Shown in pieces: positions 22,508-36,700 of a stretch of 64,000 nt of DNA. Each line of letters starts with the position of its first letter. Position 1 is the stretch's first letter. The notes beneath the pieces were generated by a model that searched no databases, was not told the DNA's origin, and saw only the letters and a list, made by a program, of their open reading frames with translations. Both the position numbers and the translations under genes were made by a program. The DNA comes from Siphonodentalium dalli (lineage: Eukaryota; Mollusca; Scaphopoda; Gadilida; Siphonodentaliidae). Location of the stretch: NCBI GenBank assembly GCA_032622095.1, contig CP136063.1, positions 121,046,723-121,110,722 on the forward strand. The letters run 5' to 3'.

Positions 22508-24720
22508 CTAATATCTATAGGATGGACGGTTCTCATGGTAGTAGTCATCTCGAAAGGGTCTTTTGTTTGGCGATGGCCCATCCGAAGAAGGTTGCTGATA
22601 TTTAGTGTCTCTAATCTGTGGTGAGCCCCTACTAGGGGCCTTGTATGTTTCAATCCTTTTGTTTTCAAAGTCTGGTTCTGTGGGCTCTGTATAAGCCTCT
22701 GGTCGCCTATACGGATCTGAGTACAACTCATACAGACTTGCATCATTATAAGCAAATCTATCAGCCTTCTCCGAGTCCTCAGGATCTCTACGTGAATTAG
22801 CACCATCCAAACAAATAATTCCTATTGGAGCACCCCCATGGTCACCACTGGCCCCGTCATCCACTATTTGTCCATCCTCAACCTCTTCATCATTTGACAG
22901 AATTTCCATATTGACATCATTGTTTTCTTCACTGAGTATTTTCACTGGGGTATGAATTGTCGATGGTCGATGACCAGAAATTGGCTCTATACTTTGCTGA
23001 CCAGGGGTAGTGGCCGATTTTAGTTTGTTTATGAAATCATTCTGGTCATCAATGACCTCCAGTGGTCCACCATGAAGCATTGGTGGTCGGGAGTCTGAAT
23101 CAGGTGTTGGTGGATGCGGCGGCGGCTTTGGGAGATTTAGATTAGCATCAACGCCGTTTCCTTCAGCCAAATCTGTTTCACCTATGATAGGTATACGCTT
23201 CAAGGCTGGTCTTGACTTTTTAAGGATACTTTTTGGTTGTGCTGGAGTCAGAGGTGGTGACTTCAATGGTGATGATGCTGATGGTGCCATCATTGGCTGA
23301 TTACAGACTGGTTGATTAGGCTCCCAATTCTTCAGAATAGATCGTGGTGGTTCTGGATTTATGCCAGGAAGAACATGTGGTGGAACATTCCATGATTGTG
23401 AATTGGGAGGTGCTCGAAATGGTGGAAAACGAGGTCGAGGTGAATCCGATATCATGTGCACTGGAGGAGGAGGTGGCCCAGCCAGATTAAATCTGAATGG
23501 GTCTGCTACAGATGAAGGAGTTATTGGAGGTGGTCGATTAAAATCTGGATACATCGGAGCCGTTGTGGGTGAGGTGGACATCGGACTTGTCTGCAATGTT
23601 ATTCCAGGCAGTGAAGAACCCTGGGGAGGCATGCTGGCAACAGGCATTGAAAGCTGTGGTGCATGTGTACTGGATGGAATGGGGTGAACTCCGAAAGTAG
23701 GAATCGGAGGAGGCGGAACATCTGGAGTGAATCCTTGGAAAGGTTGACTATCAGATGCTGCCATGGGCTGATGGGTAGAAATTTCCGGCATTGCTGCTAC
23801 CTGTTCTGATTTAGGTTCGTCCAAACGAAAGATATCTCCTTTCAGAAAAGATGCAACTAACTTGTCGTGCTCAGCAACGGCTTTTGAAGGTTCTGACACT
23901 ATAATCTTATTCTCACTTCCAGTCTCTACAAGTGGTGTATTTCCAAAACGAAGATCCTCATCTTCTATAACAATACTAGAATCTGATAGCTGCCTCTTTG
24001 TCTCATTCTCTGAAGATGAATGGCGACTTTTATGACTCCTCTCAGTTGCCTCCGGAGATCTATTATGACGTTTGTGCGACTTATGTGAACTATGACTATG
24101 AGATGAACTTTTGCCTTCTAGTGAATCCCTCCTGGGCACCGACTCGTTCAAACTATCCTTCTGTGGAGATACAATATTAACAGGCTGTGTGGGTGCAGCC
24201 TCTGACGATGGAGGTGGGGTAGAATTTGCAGATGATGGAGACTGAGACTGATGCTGAGCTTTCCACGTTGCCCAAGACTTTGGTGGAGCTTTTTCTTCAC
24301 CGTCTGATGTTGCTGCTAATGCCTTAGTCTGGTTCAATAACTCAAGTTGACTTTTAACTGTGCTTGACAAAACAGACAGATTTTGCATAAAATTTGGGGA
24401 ATTTGTTCTTTCTGGACCCTTTTTCGACTGACTAAGTAACTTGCTCAGCATCTCGATAGGGTTTCCTTGTACTTGTATGTTCTCGTCTTGTACAGGAGTG
24501 GAGCTGCCGTCATCGTTAGGACCAGTATTATGCTCCTTGATTACCTCAATTGAGTGTACCTCATTGTCATCACTAGAATGCCTTGAATGTCTGTGTGATT
24601 TTGACTTTTTTGATTTGGAATGCCTTTTTCCTTTACCACTGGATGTATCACCGATAGCCAAACCAGGCAGCATGTTCGCGATTCTCTGGTCCAAAGTACT
24701 ATCAGCAACACTCTTTGAGC
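22508..24720 (-). CDS. RPRD2: RPRD2 exon 8: disordered tail and stop
   Basis: Acceptor TTTTCACAG then GCTCAAAGAG. The exon supplies residues 343-1078. It begins with a DQRIANMLPGL segment, followed by a basic HSKSKKSKSHRHSRHSS stretch (~370-391), a Ser/His/Lys/Arg cluster (~546-576), a Pro-rich stretch (~670-800) with PPPP runs, two SILK motifs (RSILKNW ~802-805, KSILKKS ~839-842), and an NDFINKLKSA motif that corresponds to a conserved F-x-x-x-LK segment in vertebrate RPRD2. The C-terminus is KRPFRDDYYHENRPSYRY. It is one long exon as in vertebrates. The Pro-rich text on the opposite strand gives open frames that are shadows. Confidence 0.93.
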
Positions 24721-27700
24721 CTGTGAAAAGTTCAAATTTATTTTAAAGAATGTATGCAGAACTTTATCCAGGATTGTAATTCAAGTTGAATATTTGCCTT
24801 TAAAACACATACCGATTGGTCAAGAACAACCAGCGGATAGGTGAACTTGGAAAGGGAATAATTTCATGTGTTACAGTCAATGGAGTGATTAGGAATGTGG
24901 AAAGTTGAAAGGTCTAGCTATGCAAAGAGTAAAATCCAAGATGGCCACTGGCAGGCATGTTTTTTTGCCGATTGACCCCAAAATTACTCGGTCCCATCTA
25001 CATGTCAATGTCAACATTCATGACAAATTTCATAAAGATCCGACCAAAGATACGACCTGTAGCCCGCACGAAATATTTAGTGATGCAAAGAGTAAAATCC
25101 AAGATGGCTGACGGCGGCCATGTTTTTTGGCCAAATGACCCCAAAATGACTTGTTCCCATCTAGAGGTCGTCCCGATGATCCATATGAAGTTTGGTGATG
25201 ATCGGATCAGAGATGTGGTCTGTAGGATGTGTCAAAGGATTTAGTGATGCAAAGAGTAAAATCCAAGATGGCCACCAGCGGCCATGTTTTTTGGCCGAAT
25301 GATCCTAAAATGACTCGTTCCCATCTACATGTAAATGTCAACATTCAAGACAAATTTTATGATGATCACACAAACAGTACGGCCTGTAGCCCGTGCCAAT
25401 GGATTTAATTTTGAAATCCAAGATGGCCACCAGTGGCCATGTTTTTTAGCCGAATGACCCCAAAATGACTCGTTCCCATCTACATGTCAATGTCAACATT
25501 CATGACAAATTTCATCAAGATCAGACCAAAGATACGACCTGTAGCCCGCGCCAAAGGAAATTGTTGACAGACGCACACACGGACGACAGACGCCAACACA
25601 TGGCAATAGCTCAAACTTACAAAGTAAGCTGAGCTAAAAATGGTCCAAACCTCAAAAGTAAATTTTTGCCGATGTTTGTGAGAGAAAAATCCAATATTTC
25701 TGATAATGTTAGGGGATACAATAGTAACTATTAACCAAGGTCAGTCCTTCGATTTTGAGGTGCGCAATTGCGCTTGCGCGCCTTGGCCCGCATGGTTCTA
25801 AAAACCAGCGAGTTATTAAATATGCACGCCGAAAATTTCAAATGCGCGCCTCGGAATTTGCAACCAGTGAACAAGATTTTAACAAACAACACACCAATGG
25901 TTAAACGCCGACAAGACTATTCACCATGTATCATTCTCAGCAGTGATGACGATGATTACGAACCTGGTAACGAAATTCCGATACTATCAAAGCGAAAGAG
26001 GGTTGACTCGTCGGATTCCGGTGAATCTGATTGCGGTAACGATTAGGATTTCACCTCCGAGTTTGAAACTTTAAGCGACCAATTAGGTTGGCAATTATCG
26101 CAATACGGTAGGGGAACACTCCGATGTTCGTACTCAGATATCACCAATTTTTGTACTTAACTTGCCTGTTCTGGGTTTGACAGGAAAATGGCTAATTTGA
26201 TTCTGTTTGTTGTTATATATATATCACCTCATTTATTATTCTTTTTCATAAACATAAAATAAAACAAGCCGAAGATGATTTGTTTAAAATTTCTGAACCA
26301 TGAAACTGGCGATGTTATCAGAGTACGTTATACTTGTGATAGTTACGTTACACACAATGTGTTCCCCTATCGTATTGCGATAATCGCCAACCGACTAATT
26401 ACCATGATCAGATTCACCGGGATTGCCGGATTGTTGATGTTATTATCATGTGGACTATTGTACAATATAAACAAATGTTTTTATTTCTGTTTCTGTTGCC
26501 ACACTTGGAATTAAACGTGTGTATACCATTATACTTGTGTTTGTCTTTATTCAGTAATAATTTCATCGATTTTAATTTGAATTGGGCTCCCTCAAAAAAG
26601 GCGCGCGCAAATCCCAAAAGCTCCGAGCGATATATCGCGCACCTACGTTTTCCAAATTCGAAGGACTGCAAGGTGCATCAGCAATGTTAGTATTCAATGT
26701 ATAGAAGGCATATAACTTATAAGTCATTTTTATCTATCAACCACAACTTGTAAGTGATTGCAAGGTGTGCTGGGACAATATATCTACAAATTTCCATATT
26801 TTAGCCACCGCGGTACCATTGAGTTGGAATATTCATAAGTAAAGGTATGCCTCAGTTACATTGCACAGTTCTGCTCATTTTTGTTGTTGTAATATGACTA
26901 GAATACCAATGGTGATTTGTGGTGAAATTTTAGACAGCCTTCTGTAAAACCAAAATTTGAGAGATCAGAAGGGCCTGATACCCACATAATTGCATATCTC
27001 ATTGCTCCAATGATCAGTTAACATGAAAAATACAAGATAAAGTCGCAAATCACAACCAGTTCCAAACAGCAGAAACTAATCTAGAAAATATTCCACCAGC
27101 TATTCTGTGGCCATCTTGGACCGGGGAGTTCCAATTTTACCCTAAAACGCTAGCATTGTGTCTTAGCTTTACAACAATATATACATTTGTCAAGGCTTTC
27201 TCTCTATAATTTGCATCCAATTGACTAATAGTGCCTCGTCTTAAAACATGGTGGCCATGTTGTAAGCCGTCTTGTTTCACGTCTATGCTGCCACTTTTTT
27301 CTTCATGTTAACATTGCTTAAAAGTTGAGGGACATAATAAGGCAAGAAATGAGTGGGGTGAAGTTAAGTCTGTGGCATGGTGTGTAGGGTACTATATCAG
27401 TTTCCAGACTATATTGCGTTTTCATTCCGTCACATGACCTTTTGACCTCTGGTGAAGTCATCAATGACAACATCATACATTTTTTTGCTACCAGTGGATA
27501 GAGTATTCCAATACCTACAAAACAACACATCACCTGTTAAAATCCAATCACAATGACATCACGTATATGGGATTATGATTATGAGTAGGGTACACTAGGA
27601 CCCAAAATATTCGCTGTTAAAATAATTTTTACTGAACAATACACATATGGGAACATGAAAATACCAAAGAAATTAAGTTAATGGGGGGAACCAGGTGTCC

Positions 27701-30700
27701 TACCAGCCTATATGAACATAAACCTAGGAAGACTTAATAGCTCAAATTTGCTATAAACAGAAAGAAAACTATAAAATTTTAAGAGTTATTTCCCATTTGT
27801 TGGCAGGAGTTATTGCCCGTGATTTCAAAGAATGTTTGCAGTTTGCATGGTCGCATACATACCTGCATTGATTCACACATATTTCTTCAGAAGCACTTTT
27901 GAGATATTTATTGATGATAGCCGAGTATGACATGAGGTAAATTGAAGTATTACATTTTTCTGTGGCACTTTTACATGTAAAGTTTGTAAAAATACTCCAG
28001 CACAAAAAGAGTTATGGGAATTACTTGTCAATGAGTAGTTAGTAAAGAAAGGCTTAAACAAGAGGTTAAACCTCAGGAGCTGGCAGACCCCCACAGTGCC
28101 AAAAAACATAGGCAGGACGGTCCCAAATTTAAAATAAATGAACAATAAATCATTCTAAAAGGGAAAATAAGAACACCATCAACATTTCGTTGAAAGGGCT
28201 TGTGATGGTAATATCCAGACAAAATTTTCTTGAGATCCGATAACCCATGACTGTGATACTCAGGCAGACAAATTTCATTTATATCCTAGGAACCATTGTC
28301 GGGATATCTGCACTGACGGACAAAAATACCAAGATTTCCAGATAAACAAGTGGATAACTCTAGAATGGAAAATGCGAACGTCCTTGGGCCCTCTTTTTTT
28401 GAAAGGAGTCATGATGGTGAACCTCCATACCAATTTCATTCAGTTCTGATAACCCATGGCGGAGATATCTGCCCGGATAGACAGACGGATGGACGTGACA
28501 AACTAACAGAAATACATATAAATTCAATCCAGAATACCCCATTATTCATCAGCAAGTGGGGGTATAATTATAGACAAGATTTCCTTGAATGTAAATAGGT
28601 TACAAAGATGTAAGTAGCAATAGCACAGCTGTAAGTTAAGTTACTCTCCAGAATTTGTTTGAAATTTAATATTGAAAAACCCAACTTATTTAATTGAAAT
28701 CAATTATCAAGATGTTTCCATTTTCAGAACTTGCGTTAGTCTTACCATGTAATTTTGTAGTAGAACTGCCAGCCATGGATGGCATCTCCATGGCAATGGG
28801 TGATGTTGACATCACATCAGGGGGTGTATTTCCAGGAGATGGAGCATTTATATCAGGAGAGGCTACAGGACTATCAGGAAATCCGAAGATTTTCTTCACG
28901 TCATCCAGTTTCTTCTTTATATTATGAATCCTGGTTCCAAAGTTTTTGTAAGCCTGTTAATATAAATAATTAACTATGGGTAAACTGAGAAGAGTTAATT
29001 ATATACTGTTGAATAATGCTAGTTATCATCGAACAACCCAAATGGACAGATAGATGCACGCACAGAGGATTGGACATACTGATTATAATAGTCCTGTGAA
29101 TGTTTCAGGGGGATAAATAAAAGGTCGCAGACCACCAAAACACATACACCGAAACAATGAGGCTTTTTGAAATGATGGCTTTTTTTAAAGAACAAAGAAG
29201 TCATATACTGGTAAAAATTTGACTCCAACTTGACGATGACCTGTGTGTTCTCAAAGGTGAATCACACACACCAAATATCAAGAGATTCTTTTGAAGATTG
29301 CTCAAGTTATCATTTTGACAATGCAAATATAATAAAAAAAAATTTAATATGTTTTTTATTAAGAACAAAGAATAACAAATGAGAAAAAGACAAAATACAT
29401 ACACAAGTTCATGCTCTCAATCCAGGACATGGAGGAGCGGAACTATATCATGCCCTGGCCTACTTTCTTACATGTGACATGTCTTTCGGAAATATTTAAA
29501 GGCACATTTTGTGTTGGGTCAATTTTAGCGAACACCATTCCAACTTAACAGCAAGACGAAGCAGTGACCAGGCCTGGCCTTTTAAGGCGGGCGATCGCCC
29601 TCGCCCGCCTCCGCCCGCCTGAAATTAAAATAAGGAGGGCGCCTATCGCCCTCCTCGCGTAAGTATGCCCGGGCGATCTGAGTAGCAACGTTATTTGCCG
29701 ACATACAAGCACGTGGTACAACTGTCATCTCGTTTTTGTATACACAGTTGTCTCGCATTATAAGCGCACACGCTTAATTGCATTGCATCATTCGGAACAC
29801 CGCGCCCTTGACAGTGTAAGTTGTTTACGTCGGAAACTGGCGAGGTGTGCCGATCGACATTTGCATGTGGTACAACGACTCGATTATGCACATGGAGTAG
29901 TTCCGATGAGCCAGTACCGGATGTAGAAAAAGTACGGAGTAATATGTTCCGGACGGCAAAGGATTGCCGCTAAGAGGAAACGGGTTGTACCGAGGATTCC
30001 GATTTACATTCCGAGGAATCAACGGAAAGTACCGAGGGTTCCGATTGGGGTTAGCCGATTTTGACAAACAAAAATTATGCACAAAACTCACAATTTAATT
30101 ATTTTAGGCATTTGGGTAAATCACCAATCGAAGTTTGCATAATTTGAGTAAACTCTTTCTGGGACCAGGGATTTTGAACTTGTGGTATATTTTCAGAATT
30201 CTATATCGAAGTATTTCTTGTTATCGGTACCTACATGACCAGGTGTGAAAGAGGGAGTGGAATGACAATACACGGAACAAATATTTTTTTTTACATTTAT
30301 TAGATTTTATAGAGTGTTTGAATGTAGTTCCCCACACGAAAATTAACAAAGAGTCTCAGTGACATAGCATAGTTCATTTGCCGACGGCGGATTACTGCCA
30401 AATTTTCTAGTATGTCTTCTGTTCAAATGTATTCAAAGTTAACAAATTGTTGAGGAAAAAACTACATTTTTTCCCTCAAGAAACACTGAACAAAATCCAC
30501 AAATATATGCCAGAATCGCTCTCAGGGACACTACATATTAAAAATTTCCCGGACCCCCTAATCATGAAAGGGGGACACCCCCTCTCAAACTCACCCCCGC
30601 TCGCCTCTGATGATGCTTCGCATCATATGGTCAGATAAAATAGCCCTCCTGGGATAAATTAAGGAGGGCGATCATTGCCCTCCTTCCAATTTCAAAGGGC

Positions 30701-33700
30701 CAGGCCTGAGTGACACTCGGTACTACCTTGAAATATTTTTTGGCTTTCTTTAGCAACAGTCATAAAAACAATAACTAATTTTTTTTTATTCAGAAAAACT
30801 TTTAATTTCAAGTATTAAATCAGCTTGGGTGGTCAATTGTATGTAATATTTAAGGTTTTCAGAATCAAAGTTCCAAACAGTATACGAAACTTTAATTAAT
30901 TTATGTTCTGAATTGACCATATATTAGTAAATTTAAACATATTGAAACTGTATTGTAAATATTGGTTCGACAGCTATCGGGGAAAAAAACACAATGCTTG
31001 CTTTTTTGCTTTTCGGACTGTGACTGAAAACTGTTGTGATGGGGTTAACAAACCAGTGTATCTATTGACATTCTCGTAGAATAATTTTGATTGGATAAAT
31101 TAAAATGATCAGTGTATTGAAATCAGTGTATCAAAATTGGATAAATATCTTTCGCTCGGTTACCTGGTAATTGACTTTTTGTGTGTTTTTCAGGGTCACT
31201 ATTAAGATCGGGTGTACTTTTGAGTCTGTAAATATTGGGTTTTCAATAAACTATATTATTTATAAGGCATTTTGTACAGTACAAGTACGGTACAGCCACT
31301 GGTTATCAAAGTCATAATTCATTTTACAATTTGCGTTGTATCTCTCGCATCCATACCTAAATTGAAGGTCGCAAAGCTACAAGGGAATTGACAGTGGTGT
31401 CAGCGTGACTTTTTGAATTTCTGTATTTGTAATCTATACCGATAATAATATACTTCTTTGTTAGATCAATGTGAAATTGGTTTGTTTCTTGTCCATATTT
31501 AACTTTCAATCATAAAGGTTTGTACAATGCAAATCTTATGATTTCTAAGTCGAACAAAGGCACATAAGTCCATCATAAATTATTGGACCATGACAACACA
31601 CGAACTTGACCTGTTTTCTGATCTGTAAACCATTACCAAATATAATTATTTTTTTTAAACATTGTTCAAGTTATCATCCGGACAACCTAAAAATATATTA
31701 TTTCTGAGCTGAAAAAAGACATAATTCCATCAAAACTCATCTAACTGCGACCATTTTCGAACTTTTCTCAAATATGAACCATGATATTCTGTTAAAATTG
31801 CTCAAGTTATAATCTGGACAACCAAAAAATTAAGATTTCTATGTGGAAAATTTGCATCGCTAAGGTGTGGCAAAATACGCCTGTGGTAATTTCAACAAAG
31901 GGCCATAACTCGGGTGAAAATTGGCAGGCAGAACCTACATTTTAACATGTATTTTGTGCAAGTAACCCCATGAACCAAATTTCATTCCATTCAGCTGAGA
32001 CTATCTAAAGTTATCATCTGAAAACCAAAAGTGAATGGATGGATAGACAGATGGATGGACAGACAGACCAATAACGTAATATGTAAAACAACAAAAACGG
32101 GCGTATAAAAAACTTGATGGAACAAGAGGTGTGCACTCAAGTGCCAGCATACCCCCAGGGTGGCAAATTAAACCCACATTATCCGTAAACCCAACAAAAA
32201 AGATTTTTAACTTTAAAGAAAAATTCAGACTAATTATATCGATATGGTGTCACAAAAAGCTTGTACAGAAAAAATTATTCAAATTAGTTCATATTTGTTA
32301 AAGTTATTAAGTTGGACCGAATTTTCTAAGTCAAAAAAGTCGAAAATGAAGTGTAATATTACGAAAAACCCCTACGAGCCAATCCCTAGTCGCATCATGT
32401 AGAGAGGGTATCGTGAGAAGCATGTATGCCAAAAATTATTGAAATCGGTTCATATTTGTTAAAGTTATAAAGTCGGACAGAATTTTCTAAGTCAAAATAA
32501 GTCGAAAATGAGGCGTAACTTTAAAAAAAGTCGGACCGAACCGCAATTAGCATCATGCGGAGAGGCAGTCCTAAGGAGATTGCATACAAATAATTATTGA
32601 AATCGGTTCATAGTTGTTCGAGTTATGAGGTCGGACGGACGAACGGACGGACAGAACGACGGACGGACGAAGGGAGAAAGCGTGATGGACAGACGCAGTC
32701 AATCCAGTATACCCCCCATTTTCTTCGAAAGTGGGGGTATAATGAAAGTGTGACACTAGTTCGACTTGTGGAGGAGTTAATTGTTTGCTGAGCAATGAAT
32801 ATAATGATAAAGAAGACGGAAAGTCAAAAAGTTACATTAAATGGCTTGTATTGACTAGATGAAATTATTTTCATTTCAAACATTTCACAAATAAATGTGT
32901 GCTGTGGAGTGTGCCGATGGATTCACGTTGAGCTAAAAATAATTGAAATCAGTTAATATTGTTTGAGATTGGTTAATATTTGTTTTAGTCCACGCTTAAA
33001 ATTTAAATTGTAATGCCAAAAATTTACATATACAATCAAAGGGCCATAACTCAGGTAAAAATATGACCGGACATAGTATGCGAACTCATCTCAGATACTC
33101 CTTTTGTGAACTCACATACCAAAAATCTTTTGAAATCGATTGATAATTGTTCGAAATAACCACCAGACAACTTTTCGTGGGTGCTAAACACCAAATAAAT
33201 GACAATCAAAGGACCGTAACTCTGGTTAAAATATTTGACCAGACCTATTTTGCGACTCGTCTGAGATACTCCTCTTTTGAACTGATATAACAAAAATCTT
33301 TGAAATTCTTTGATAATTGTTCGAAATAACCCAGACAACTTTTCGGGACAGACACCACCGACAGACGGATGGGCAGAAACCCATTGCTATATTCCCCGCT
33401 GCAATTATTTTTGGGTGGGGATTATAAAAGTTCACTCACCAACATTTTCCTAAGGAGGGTGGCAGGGAGGAGTTGATTACACCAATATAATACAAAGTGA
33501 ATATTCATAAATATGTCGCAATGTGTCAGTAACCATGTCCTGAAGTTTTAGGAATCTTGTGACTTTATTTGAGTTGCTGTTCATGCGAAATACTGTGTTA
33601 ACACAACAGAAATTGGTTAAACTAGAATAATTCAAGTTCATGAAGCAAGCGCATGAGACAATGTTACGAAGCAATAGTGTGCTTCCGCACATAAAAAAAC

Positions 33701-36700
33701 AAACATAGTTCTGTCGTTCGGGCCTAGTTACAGTTTCCGAAAACATGTTATTGGCATTTCATATACCACATAACTGTTTAGATGATCTTTACTTTAGTGA
33801 AGGATAAATATTTGCTTCAAGAAAATTTTGATCAATAAGAACAACTATCGCCTAGGCAACTGTCCCTAATTTCTCACAACCTGCAAGTTCTTTGACTTCC
33901 AAGTACAACAGTCAGACTTTTTTTCCACCTTGCTCGAACATTTTCATTGAATAAAATACAATTTATTGAAACTGAAGGTAAGCGATTAAATTATTCTTAC
34001 AGTTTCTGACATATTGTTAACGTTATGGTTAGTTTGTTCAATTATGAATGTTGGGAATAACGCAGAATTGGTAAGACCCGATATTTTTTCATGGTCGCTT
34101 CTGTGTCACCAAGCTTATTTGAAATAGTTCTATTTACATGCACATGAACATTTAGATGACAGCCAATTGCAAAGACGATTTGAAATCAAATCAATGAAGG
34201 TGTTATTAGATACTAACTAATAATACCTGGAATTATGAAATACTTGAAGTCCAATACAAAGCGCAAGTCACATGATAAACCTAATTATGAAATATGAGGA
34301 TGGTCTGATGAGAAATATTTGAGTTATTACATCGAATAGCATGTGTCTATGGGATGGATGAAATGTGTTAATATTTTAATAAGTTATCACATACATGGTA
34401 AGGGCACATATAAAAACAAAGAGTCTTAGAAATTAATTTATGTTACTCACATTTGCAACAACCTTAGCTTCTTTATACTGCTCTTCATAATAGACCTCAC
34501 TCATGTCAAGTAATTCAATAAGAATACCCCGATCAGACATCTCTTTCTCTATTGACTTGATATACTCTTCTATCTTGTTGCTTGATTCCTCAAACTGTTG
34601 AGAATACTCATTCCCTTGTGTTTTATCTGTAAAAGAAAATATAACATAAGGCTTTCCTTTCCCTTCCTCAGAATAGAATTTACACCAATATAAAAGATGA
34701 ATTTCAGTGTAAAGTGAAACTAGTACACAATTTCAATCCTCGCCAACTTTAAAACTTAGATATGGCCTCGAGTTTTTCACTCTCAGATGTCAACAGTGAC
34801 ATCAACTTAACCACGCCCAGCACGTCCGTCACCGAACCAGAGAACGTGACTAGAGGCTCCAAGCGACCACAAACCGAGCAAGAACAAGTCTCAACCAGTG
34901 TTCGCGCTGTCGGTAGCCAAATTAGCCAATGGCTAATCTTTTTCGAATTTGGCTAATAAAAATTTCATTTGGCTAAACTTTTTTTGAACCCAAATGGAGA
35001 CTGAAAGCATGGAGCCAGAAAGCTAATAAATAAAAGCGCTCAATAGATCGACATTCAAGACGAAGTTATGTGACGAAAGTATTTCATTATTTTCGTACTT
35101 ATGAGATATCGTACAAAGGGAAATCCGATCGACAACTCTATCAACCAAGCGATCACAAAGTGATATGCAATCATCTTTAGTTTTCACAAGACGGACATTC
35201 AAAGACGCATGGACATTAAACCGTGGTTGAATTATGACAATGTGAAGAAAGCAATGTTTTGTAAAGTGCATTGACGCCGGTATATAAGCAATTTGTTCGT
35301 AACATGTGCAGGCTGTTTTAGTCTGGAGAAAGATTACGTCACTCTGCACGAAGCAGCAAAAGGTCATTATTTATTTTTACATTTAATCCCCTAATCCCCA
35401 TTCAGCCAATTGTTTGTCTGGTCACTCACGGCGCGCCTGCACAATGCACGTTTATGATGACATTGTATTAATGACGGTCGAGGTTTATGAGCACCAAGTG
35501 TAAGACAATAGCTTAATCAGCCAAATGTGAATCACGACAGATATTTTGTGGCTATTTGTCGTCAATACCGATACAGTCAAAATAATATGCATGCTTTTAT
35601 GACAGATTGTAATTTGATAATGGCGTAACAATATTAAGTTATTAGTTTCCAGATGTCACTTAGATATTTTCGCAAGGATAAATATTTAATGATTTAAAAA
35701 TAGATATTGATATAAAACCAAAAACTAATGGCATTAAGAAGGACAATCCCGGGTTAATCCCCCCCCCCCCAATCACTCTTTCACATAAAGATTAATCAAT
35801 TTTTAATAAATGATATATATAAAAATACCTCTAGTTCATCAAAATTATTTAAATTATTGTGTATTTTACCTTTGTCTGTTAGATTTTACGTTTTAGTCAT
35901 TAATTGTGAACCGACCAGAAAACGATGATTTAATTTGGCCAAATTGTTTTTTAATTTGGCCAAAAAACATTTGGCTAAAGTTTTTTTCATTTTGCTAATA
36001 AAATGTTCATTTGGCTAAACTTTTGGCTAAAGTTTTTTTCGGTCCAGCGCGAACACTGGTCTCAACCAACACAGCCAATACTACCCGCGCCACCATCAGT
36101 GCGGGTAACATAGACCTCTACAAGAGAATACGAAATATCACCACAAAACGTCTCAAACTATCTCTGCAGACAGAATTCTTCGAAAACTGTATCACAGCCA
36201 ATGTGATACCCAGAGGCCTGCGTCCCACACTACCTGAATCACGCACGCAGCTCCCTGACGTCACAACAGAACTGCTAGATACCACTCTAGCCACCACCAG
36301 ACAGGAAGTCATCCGCATCACCCGCGATCTCACCCAAACCGAAGTCACCAAATTGGACAATATTATTACAAAACTTGAGAAAGATTGGACAGAAAAAGCT
36401 TCTGTCAAAGACAAAGAGGAACTCCTCCTCGCAGTAAACGTCATCACTCGCAAGCTGGAAAGAACCACAAGAGAACGCAATGAACAAACCATTAAAAAAC
36501 TGCTCAACTTCAAGCAGAACAACCGTTTCTGTTATATAAACCCTCCGGATACAGATATCCAAGACAACGCCAACAACCACGCACATCCGTTAAGCCAGGC
36601 AAACGCACAAGCACTGAAGACTTCAACTCGATGATCCGCAAACTACAAACTATGTATAGTGCAGGAAAGCACACCAGACGTCCTAATTACGCACAAAAAA

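Noticed and set aside
23361-24746. Plus-strand open frames (108 and 101 codons) opposite RPRD2 exon 8
   Set aside because: They are the antisense reading of the Pro/Ser-rich tail. RPRD2 on the minus strand is supported by exon phases and family motifs.
36118-36586. Minus-strand frames of 134 and 99 codons
   Set aside because: They are antisense shadows of the Penelope-like coding region.
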